A DNA stretch of 10,620 bases from Campylobacterales bacterium (GTDB lineage Bacteria > Campylobacterota > Campylobacteria > Campylobacterales > Hydrogenimonadaceae), in contig JAMOMS010000171.1 in assembly GCA_027067015.1 (NCBI GenBank), positions 1 through 10,620 on the forward strand. Direction: 5' to 3'. The translations under genes were made by a program, and so were the position numbers. Of this stretch, positions 5,560 to 10,620 are shown piece after piece. The stretch's first letter is position 1, and each line of letters opens with the position of its first letter. The notes below the pieces were generated by a model. It had not been told where the DNA came from, did not search any database, and saw nothing but the letters and a program-made list of their open reading frames with translations.

Positions 5560-5877
5560 ATGGAAAAAATTCGACTTAAGCTTAAAGCGTACGATCACCG
5601 TGTGCTTGATCGCTCAGTTGCCGCCATCGTAGAAGCGGTTAAACGGACGGGCGCGGAAATTCGCGGACCCATTCCTATGCCTACCAAGATCCGACGCTAT
5701 ACCGTGCTCAGATCGCCTCACATCAACAAAGATTCTCGTGAACAGTTTGAAATTCGTATTCATGCGCGTATGATCGACATTGTCTCCGCGACACCGGATA
5801 CTGTTGATTCGCTGATGAAGCTTGATCTGGCTCCGGAAGTGGATGTCGAAGTCCGATCTATGGGTAACAAGGGGTAA
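5560..5877 (+). CDS. rpsJ: 30S ribosomal protein S10
   Basis: S10 (NusE) is a component of the 30S head and also partners NusB in transcription antitermination. The 105-residue protein matches the family throughout: [17 protein letters not shown] at the start, GPIPMPTK, the [14 protein letters not shown] segment, and DVEV near the end (E. coli S10 has 103 residues). The frame stays open back to 5347, but that stretch covers the promoter and would add 71 unrelated residues, so the start is the ATG at 5560, eight bases after AAGGG. This is the first gene of the operon; rplC follows after five bases. Confidence 0.98.
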   Translation: MEKIRLKLKAYDHRVLDRSVAAIVEAVKRTGAEIRGPIPMPTKIRRYTVLRSPHINKDSREQFEIRIHARMIDIVSATPDTVDSLMKLDLAPEVDVEVRSMGNKG

Positions 5878-5882
5878 AAGTT

Positions 5883-6461
5883 ATGGAATTTATCGTAGAA
5901 AAAATCGGTATGAGCCGAACGATTGGCGTACCGAGCACGCCGGTGACGCTCCTGAAAGTACGGGAAGTCAAAGTGTGCGAGGTGGGCGAAGACGGTCGGG
6001 CCATTGTCGCCTATGCCGACGGCAAGAAACGCAACAAGGCGATTGAGGGACAACAAAAAAAGTATGGCCTCAGCCCCGAATTCAACCGTTTCGCCACCCT
6101 CAAAGTGGTCAATACCGAAGCGGGCGACCTGGATCTTTCGCCGCTTAGCGAAGCCAAAAAGGTCAAATGCACCTTTACCAGCAAGGGCCGCGGCTTCAGC
6201 GGTGTCATGAAGCGCTGGAACTTTGCCGGCGGTCCCCGCAGTCACGGTTCTCGTTTCCACCGCGCACCCGGTTCTATCGGTAACTGTGAATGGCCCGGTC
6301 GCGTTCAACCCGGACAGAAAATGCCCGGCCACTACGGCAACGCCAAAGTGACCGTTAAAAACGAAATCGTCTCTTTCGATCCCGAAAACGGGATTCTCGT
6401 CGTCAAGGGTGCCGTTCCCGGCCCCAACGGCGGTATGGGACGGGTAAGGATCAGTAAATGA
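5883..6461 (+). CDS. rplC: 50S ribosomal protein L3
   Basis: L3 binds 23S rRNA domain VI, is an early assembly protein and reaches the peptidyl-transferase centre. The protein has 192 residues, against 209 in E. coli. The family signature lies at residues 99-137: [15 protein letters not shown], then GGPRSHGS and FHRAPGSIG. The following segment reads NCEWPGR where E. coli has QNQTPGK, so the Gln methylated by PrmB in enterobacteria is absent. AAGGGG at the end of rpsJ serves as ribosome binding site. The stop overlaps rplD in an ATGA, which indicates translational coupling. Confidence 0.98.
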   Translation: MEFIVEKIGMSRTIGVPSTPVTLLKVREVKVCEVGEDGRAIVAYADGKKRNKAIEGQQKKYGLSPEFNRFATLKVVNTEAGDLDLSPLSEAKKVKCTFTSKGRGFSGVMKRWNFAGGPRSHGSRFHRAPGSIGNCEWPGRVQPGQKMPGHYGNAKVTVKNEIVSFDPENGILVVKGAVPGPNGGMGRVRISK

Positions 6462-7072
6462 GCAAAGCAGTTGTTCTGAATGAAAACCTGGAAAAGGCGG
6501 GCGAGGCGGAACTGCCCGCTGCTTTTCTTGAGGCAAGCGCCCACAACCTTTATCTGTATGTGAAGGCGTACCAGGCGGCCCTGCGCGCCAATACGGCCCA
6601 CACCAAGAACCGCTCCGCGGTTAGCGGCGGCGGCAAAAAACCCTGGAGCCAAAAAGGTCGCGGCGGCGCCCGCGCCGGTTCAATCCGCTCACCGCTCTTT
6701 GTCGGCGGCGGCGTGGCGTTTGGCCCCAAAGCCAACCGTAACTACAACCAGAAGGTCAACAAAAAGCAAAAACGCCTGGCGCTTTTGCACGCCCTGGCGG
6801 AGAAAGCGGCCAACGGCCAGCTCTTTGTAGTAGACGCCATCGAGGTAGCCAGCGGCAAAACCAAAGACGCGGCGGCCATGATGAAAAAACTGGGCGCGCG
6901 CGACGCGCTGTGGGTCAAGTCTTTGATTGACGAGAAGACCTACCTGGCGTTTAGAAACCTTCCCGACTGCTATCTGATCGAAGAGAACGAGCTCAACGGC
7001 TATCTGGCCGCCGCCTACCGCGCGGTGGTTATCGAGAAAGCGGTTTGGGACAATTTGACGAAAGAGGGCTAA
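6458..7072 (+). CDS. rplD: 50S ribosomal protein L4
   Basis: L4 lines the peptide exit tunnel. The protein has 204 residues, near the usual 201. The extended tunnel loop is clear at about residues 48-88: [29 protein letters not shown] and GGGVAFGP. In E. coli L4 also represses its own operon by acting on the S10 leader; the short leader here (about 50 bases) gives no room for that long structured element, so that control is probably absent or different. The ATG overlaps the rplC stop by four bases and has AAGGA upstream. Confidence 0.98.
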   Translation: MSKAVVLNENLEKAGEAELPAAFLEASAHNLYLYVKAYQAALRANTAHTKNRSAVSGGGKKPWSQKGRGGARAGSIRSPLFVGGGVAFGPKANRNYNQKVNKKQKRLALLHALAEKAANGQLFVVDAIEVASGKTKDAAAMMKKLGARDALWVKSLIDEKTYLAFRNLPDCYLIEENELNGYLAAAYRAVVIEKAVWDNLTKEG

Positions 7073-7073
7073 G

Positions 7074-7355
7074 ATGGCTGATATTACCGATATTAAATCA
7101 ATCGTATATACGGAAAAGAGTCTGGGCCTTCAGGAAGAGGGCGTCATCGTGGTGCAAACTTCGCCGAAAGTGACCAAAAACCAGCTCAAGGCGATCTTTA
7201 AAGAGTACTTCGGCGTCAACCCGCTGAAGGTCAACTCCCTTCGCCAAAAGGGCAAGGTTAAGCGTTTCCGAGGTCGCGAAGGCAAGCGCCCCGATTTTAA
7301 GAAGTTCTATGTGAAACTGCCGGAAGGCGCCAACATCGAGAGCCTGAGCGCGTAA
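7074..7355 (+). CDS. rplW: 50S ribosomal protein L23
   Basis: L23 sits at the exit of the peptide tunnel and is a docking point for trigger factor and the signal recognition particle. The 93-residue protein shows the family features: the opening [13 protein letters not shown], the [16 protein letters not shown] helix and [13 protein letters not shown], followed by a basic loop [15 protein letters not shown]. It starts one base after the rplD stop, with GAGGG inside the end of rplD as ribosome binding site. No unusual feature is seen. Confidence 0.97.
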   Translation: MADITDIKSIVYTEKSLGLQEEGVIVVQTSPKVTKNQLKAIFKEYFGVNPLKVNSLRQKGKVKRFRGREGKRPDFKKFYVKLPEGANIESLSA

Positions 7356-7365
7356 GGAAGAGAAG

Positions 7366-8196
7366 ATGGGAATCAAAACATTTAAACCGTACACTCCGAG
7401 CCGACGCTTCATGAGCGTCATCGAGAGCAGTGACATTACCAGCAAACCGACGGTTCGCAAACTTCTGAAAAAACTGCCGGCCAAAGCGGGACGCAACAAC
7501 CGCGGCAGAATCACGAGCCGTCATAAGGAAGCGGGTGCGAAAAAACTCTATCGCATTATCGACTTCAAACGCAACAAATTCGGCGTCGAAGGCACCGTTG
7601 CGACCGTTGAGTACGATCCGTACCGCAACTGCCGCATCTGCCTGATCCACTACGCCGACGGCGACAAACGCTACATCCTTCAGCCCAGCGGTTTGAAGGT
7701 GGGTGATAAAGTTCAGGCCGCCGAAGCGGGACTGGACATTAAACCCGGCAACGCGATGAAACTCAAAAATATCCCTGTCGGTACCCTGGTGCACAACATC
7801 GAGATGAAACCGGGCAAAGGCGGCCAACTGGTGCGCAGTGCCGGCGGTTACGCGCAGATCATGGGCCGGGAAGGCAAATATGTCATTGTCCGTATGCCCA
7901 GCTCCGAGATGCGCAAAATCCTGGGTGAGTGCATGGCCACCGTCGGCACCGTGGGCAACGAAGAGTTCGCCAACATGGTCATCGGCAAAGCGGGCCGTAA
8001 CCGCCACCGCGGTATCCGTCCGCAAACCCGCGGTTCTGCGATGAACCCGGTTGATCACCCCCACGGCGGTGGTGAAGGCAAGACCAACTCCGGTCGCCAT
8101 CCCGTTACCCCCTGGGGTATGCCGACCAAAGGCTTCAAGACCCGTCGCAAGAAGGCCAGTGACAAACTGATCATTTCTCGACGCAAGAAAAAATAA
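7366..8196 (+). CDS. rplB: 50S ribosomal protein L2
   Basis: L2 is needed for subunit association and lies close to the peptidyl-transferase centre. The 276-residue protein has the full family sequence, including [16 protein letters not shown] (42-57), the [16 protein letters not shown] region (208-223) and the hallmark [13 protein letters not shown] (226-238), which contains the functionally important His near E. coli His229. The C-terminus is the usual Lys/Arg-rich tail (SRRKKK). The start at 7366 follows an AAGGAAG site 10 bases after rplW. Confidence 0.99.
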   Translation: MGIKTFKPYTPSRRFMSVIESSDITSKPTVRKLLKKLPAKAGRNNRGRITSRHKEAGAKKLYRIIDFKRNKFGVEGTVATVEYDPYRNCRICLIHYADGDKRYILQPSGLKVGDKVQAAEAGLDIKPGNAMKLKNIPVGTLVHNIEMKPGKGGQLVRSAGGYAQIMGREGKYVIVRMPSSEMRKILGECMATVGTVGNEEFANMVIGKAGRNRHRGIRPQTRGSAMNPVDHPHGGGEGKTNSGRHPVTPWGMPTKGFKTRRKKASDKLIISRRKKK

Positions 8197-8210
8197 GAGG
8201 ATAGGTAGAC

Positions 8211-8492
8211 ATGGCACGATCGATTAAAAAAGGTCCTTTTATCGACGAGCACCTGATGAAGAAGGTGCTTAAAGCGAAAGAGACCGGTGATAATAAACCG
8301 ATTAAGACCTGGTCACGCCGAAGCACCATCTTCCCGGAGATGATCGGTTTGACCATCAACGTCCACAACGGACGCCAGTTCGTTCCCGTGTACATCACGG
8401 AGAACCACGTCGGATACAAACTCGGCGAGTTCGCTCCGACACGCACGTTCCGCGGCCACAAAGGCTCGGTTCAGAAAAAAGTCGGGAAGTAA
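8211..8492 (+). CDS. rpsS: 30S ribosomal protein S19
   Basis: S19 binds the 16S rRNA head with S13, near the A site and the subunit bridge. The 93-residue protein begins [18 protein letters not shown] and contains [33 protein letters not shown] and the C-terminal [14 protein letters not shown] signature. Its length is normal for the family (92 in E. coli). A purine-rich site (AGAGGATAGGT) lies in the 14-base gap after rplB. No irregularity is seen. Confidence 0.98.
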   Translation: MARSIKKGPFIDEHLMKKVLKAKETGDNKPIKTWSRRSTIFPEMIGLTINVHNGRQFVPVYITENHVGYKLGEFAPTRTFRGHKGSVQKKVGK

Positions 8493-8502
8493 GGGGTAGC
8501 GC

Positions 8503-8829
8503 ATGAGCAAAGCAACACTGAAATTCATCCGCCTCAGCCCGACCAAAGCCCGCCTCATCGCCCGCGAAGTCCAGGGAATGAACGCGGAGCTCGCCCTGGC
8601 GAGCCTGGAGTTCATGCCCAACAAAGCGGCCAAAGTGATCGCCAAGGTGATCGCTTCCGCCGTCGCCAACGGCGGCTACGAGCCCGAAGAGGTCGTGGTC
8701 TCTTCCTGCCGAATCGACAAGGGTCCGGTTCTCAAGCGCTGGAAACCCCGCGCACGCGGTCGCGCGTCGCGCATCATGAAACCGACCTCGCACGTGATGG
8801 TCGAAGTTACTGAAGCGAAGGATAAGTAA
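8503..8829 (+). CDS. rplV: 50S ribosomal protein L22
   Basis: L22 lines the peptide exit tunnel opposite L4; its hairpin is a known site of macrolide resistance changes. The 108-residue protein (110 in E. coli) has the expected opening [19 protein letters not shown], the central helix [18 protein letters not shown], and the hairpin [14 protein letters not shown] with MKPTSH after it. AAGGGG precedes the ATG. The TAA stop shares its last base with the rpsC start (TAATG), so translation is probably coupled. Confidence 0.98.
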   Translation: MSKATLKFIRLSPTKARLIAREVQGMNAELALASLEFMPNKAAKVIAKVIASAVANGGYEPEEVVVSSCRIDKGPVLKRWKPRARGRASRIMKPTSHVMVEVTEAKDK

Positions 8830-9521
8830 TGGGTCAGAAAGTCAATCCGATTGGTTTGCGCCTTGGTATCAACCGTAACTGGTCAAGCCGCTGGTATCCC
8901 AACTGGCAGCGTGTTCCGGCTTTCGTGGCCGAAGACGACAAAATCCGCAAGTTCCTCAAAAAAGAGCTCTACTACGCGGGTATCGCCGACATCATCATCG
9001 AGCGCACGGCGAAGCGCCTTCGCGTCACGATCGTCGCGGCACGGCCCGGTATCATCATCGGCAAGAAGGGCGCGGATATCGAAAAACTGAAAACCCGCCT
9101 TCAGAACATGGTCCAAAAGCCGGTCTCTCTGAACATCCGCGAAGAGAAACGCCCGCAGGCGTCGGCCCAGCTGGCCGCCGAAAACATCGCCACGCAGCTC
9201 GAGCGCCGCATCGCGTTCCGCCGCGCCATGAAAAAGGTGATCCAGGCCGCCCAGAAAGCGGGAGCGAAGGGGATCAAAGTCCAGGTCGCCGGACGCCTCG
9301 GCGGCGCGGAAATGTCCCGGACCGAGTGGTACCTCGAAGGCCGCGTGCCGCTGCACACGCTGCGCGCCAAGATCGATTACGGTTTCGCCCAGGCGTACAC
9401 CACCTACGGAATCATCGGCGTCAAAGTCTGGATCTTCAAAGGCGAAGTCCTTCAGAAGGGTATCCAGCCCGAGCCGGTCGAAGAGAAACGCGGACGCCGC
9501 GCGCCCCGCGGAAGGAGATAA
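8829..9521 (+). CDS. rpsC: 30S ribosomal protein S3
   Basis: S3 forms part of the mRNA entry tunnel of the 30S subunit and contributes to its helicase activity. The 230-residue protein (233 in E. coli) opens [14 protein letters not shown]. It carries the type II KH domain with the GxxG loop GKKG at 78-81 ([13 protein letters not shown]), then the S3 C-terminal domain with [20 protein letters not shown] and [10 protein letters not shown]. The last residues are a short Arg-rich tail. The start overlaps rplV by one base, with AAGGA ahead of it. Confidence 0.99.
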   Translation: MGQKVNPIGLRLGINRNWSSRWYPNWQRVPAFVAEDDKIRKFLKKELYYAGIADIIIERTAKRLRVTIVAARPGIIIGKKGADIEKLKTRLQNMVQKPVSLNIREEKRPQASAQLAAENIATQLERRIAFRRAMKKVIQAAQKAGAKGIKVQVAGRLGGAEMSRTEWYLEGRVPLHTLRAKIDYGFAQAYTTYGIIGVKVWIFKGEVLQKGIQPEPVEEKRGRRAPRGRR

Positions 9522-9524
9522 ATC

Positions 9525-9950
9525 ATGTTGATGCCCAAACGAACCAAATACCGCAAACAGCAGAAAGGCCGCAACCGCGGCAAAGCCTACCGCGGCAATC
9601 AGCTGGCATTCGGCAACATCGGAATCAAAGCGATCGAGCACGGCCGCATCGACAGCCGCCAGATCGAAGCGGCGCGGGTCGCGATGACCCGTCACGTCAA
9701 GCGTACCGGAAAAGTCTGGATCCGTGTCTTCCCCGACAAGCCGATCACCGCGAAGCCGCTTGAAACACGGATGGGTAAAGGTAAAGGTGCCGTCGACAAG
9801 TGGGTCATGAACATCAAGCCCGGCCGCATCATCTACGAGATGGCCGGTGTCAACGACGCGCTCGCCCGCGAAGCGCTGACCCTTGCGATGCACAAACTGC
9901 CTTTCAAAACGAAAATCGTCACACAAGAGGCAAGCAATGAAATATACTGA
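9525..9950 (+). CDS. rplP: 50S ribosomal protein L16
   Basis: L16 contacts the A-site tRNA and the peptidyl-transferase region. The 141-residue protein opens [19 protein letters not shown], and the second Met (9531) is also in frame; the family normally begins MLMPKR, and GGAG seven bases before 9525 supports the first. The conserved [12 protein letters not shown] includes the Arg that is hydroxylated in E. coli (Arg81 there). The stop lies 14 bases inside rpmC. The C-terminal tail QEASNEIY is slightly longer than in E. coli. Confidence 0.98.
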   Translation: MLMPKRTKYRKQQKGRNRGKAYRGNQLAFGNIGIKAIEHGRIDSRQIEAARVAMTRHVKRTGKVWIRVFPDKPITAKPLETRMGKGKGAVDKWVMNIKPGRIIYEMAGVNDALAREALTLAMHKLPFKTKIVTQEASNEIY

Positions 9951-10128
9951 GATCGCAGAAAAGAGCCTTGAAGAGCTCGAAAAGATGTTGAAAGAGAAGA
10001 AGATGGAGCTGTTTGAGCTCAAACTCAAGCTCAAGACGATGCAGCTTACCAACCCGAACGAGATCCGCGCGTGCCGCAAGGACATCGCGCGCATCAAGAC
10101 TGCCATCAACGCGCAGAAGAATGCATAA
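9937..10128 (+). CDS. rpmC: 50S ribosomal protein L29
   Basis: L29 is a small two-helix protein beside L23 at the tunnel exit. The 63-residue protein begins [18 protein letters not shown] and contains [21 protein letters not shown], the usual L29 core, then the second helix [13 protein letters not shown]. The reading frame is open back to 9883, but those codons lie inside rplP and encode nothing like L29. The true start is the ATG at 9937, six bases after AAGAGG, giving a 14-base overlap with rplP and probable translational coupling. Confidence 0.97.
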   Translation: MKYTEIAEKSLEELEKMLKEKKMELFELKLKLKTMQLTNPNEIRACRKDIARIKTAINAQKNA

Positions 10129-10138
10129 GGAATAGGAA

Positions 10139-10396
10139 ATGGCGTCACATAAACGTATCATTCAAGGAACCGTCATCAAGAAAGCGGGTGACAAGACGGC
10201 GACCGTTCTGGTCGAGCGCCGCATCATGCACCCCCGCTATCACAAAACGGTCAAACGCTTCAAGAAATATCTCATTCACGACGAGCGCAACGAGACGAAC
10301 GTCGGCGACGTGGTCAGCGCGATCGAGTGCCGACCGCTTTCCAAACGCAAATCGTTCCGCCTCAAAGAGATCGTGACCAGAGGAGTCGGATCATGA
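10139..10396 (+). CDS. rpsQ: 30S ribosomal protein S17
   Basis: S17 is a primary 16S rRNA-binding OB-fold protein. The 85-residue protein (84 in E. coli) contains the expected [22 protein letters not shown] opening strands, [19 protein letters not shown] and the EIVTR end. AAGGA precedes the ATG. The stop overlaps the rplN start in an ATGA, so the two are probably translationally coupled. Confidence 0.98.
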   Translation: MASHKRIIQGTVIKKAGDKTATVLVERRIMHPRYHKTVKRFKKYLIHDERNETNVGDVVSAIECRPLSKRKSFRLKEIVTRGVGS

Positions 10397-10620
10397 TTCA
10401 AAGCTTCACCCGTCTGAACGTCGCCGACAACAGCGGCGCGAAAGAGATCATGTGTATCAAGGTCCTGGGCGGCAGCAAGCGTCGCTACGCCAGCGTGGGC
10501 GACGTCATCGTCGCTTCCGTCAAAAAAGCGCTGCCCAACGGCAAAGTGAAAAAGGGCCAGGTCGTCAAGGCCGTCGTCGTCCGCACCAAAAAAGAGATCC
10601 AGCGTGAAAACGGCTCTCTG
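10393..10620 (+). CDS. rplN: 50S ribosomal protein L14, N-terminal part (3' end outside window)
   Basis: The first 76 codons of L14, open to the window edge. L14 forms inter-subunit bridges with 16S rRNA. The visible sequence has [47 protein letters not shown] and VVRTKKE, all typical of the family, which is about 122 residues long in full. The ATG follows AGAGGAGTCGGATC and overlaps the rpsQ stop by four bases. In a canonical operon rplX would come next, but that lies beyond the window. Confidence 0.98.
   Translation, partial: MIQSFTRLNVADNSGAKEIMCIKVLGGSKRRYASVGDVIVASVKKALPNGKVKKGQVVKAVVVRTKKEIQRENGSL

Noticed and set aside
5760-6536. A 258-codon open frame antisense to rpsJ and rplC
   Set aside because: Same reason: it lies entirely opposite two certain ribosomal protein genes and has no family signature.
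7297-8217. A 306-codon open frame antisense to rplB
   Set aside because: Shadow of rplB codon usage; the translation resembles no protein family and there is no ribosome binding site or promoter of note.
8883-10148. A 421-codon open frame antisense to rpsC, rplP and rpmC
   Set aside because: It mirrors strongly biased, GC-rich ribosomal codons, its translation has no recognisable domain, and it covers three certain genes. Long antisense open frames are common opposite such genes.
1-10620. CRISPR arrays, insertion sequences, tRNA or rRNA genes, integration sites
   Set aside because: No repeated units with spacers, transposase-like frames, terminal repeats or structural RNA signatures were seen on either strand.

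Overview
The window looks like a chromosomal segment of a Campylobacterota (Epsilonproteobacteria) member with a fairly GC-rich genome for that phylum. The evidence is the sequence style of PurN (SGEGTNLE), ribosomal L3 and S10, the hybrid sensor protein with a SPOR-like periplasmic domain, and the gene order. From memory, and unchecked, Helicobacter pylori also has an ATP-binding protein and a hypothetical gene between rpsJ and rnhB. I cannot name a genus.

Layout. (1) Positions 1-863, plus strand: the 3' end of an NAD(P)H-hydrate dehydratase gene (nnrD type) overlaps purN by 16 bases. (2) Positions 786-5338, minus strand, read right to left: a small FUN14-family membrane protein, an AAA-type ATP-binding protein, a large hybrid histidine-kinase-like protein, and rnhB (RNase HII). 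The genes are tightly packed (gaps of 6 and 78 bases, then a 19-base overlap), so they probably form one transcription unit. rnhB collides tail to tail with purN, with a 78-base overlap of two coding regions. (3) Positions 5339-5559: an AT-rich divergent intergenic region with a promoter facing each way and two small dyads. (4) Positions 5560-10620, plus strand: the start of the S10 ribosomal protein operon in canonical order, rpsJ-rplC-rplD-rplW-rplB-rpsS-rplV-rpsC-rplP-rpmC-rpsQ-rplN, the last gene running off the window.

The most unusual element is the 838-residue hybrid kinase homologue at 1319-3835. It keeps the full hybrid architecture (periplasmic domain, TM, DHp, ATPase, two receivers, HPt), but the expected phosphotransfer residues are replaced at four of its five phosphorelay modules. 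The DHp histidine is Lys200, the N-box Asn is Ser317 with the G1 glycines lost, the first receiver Asp is Ala477, and the HPt histidine is Ile773. Only the second receiver (Asp636) looks functional. The frame is intact, so this looks like a maintained pseudokinase-type scaffold rather than a decaying gene. The neighbouring ATPase and FUN14-family protein have no assigned role and could act with it at the membrane; that is inference from gene order only. The rest of the window is ordinary housekeeping sequence.
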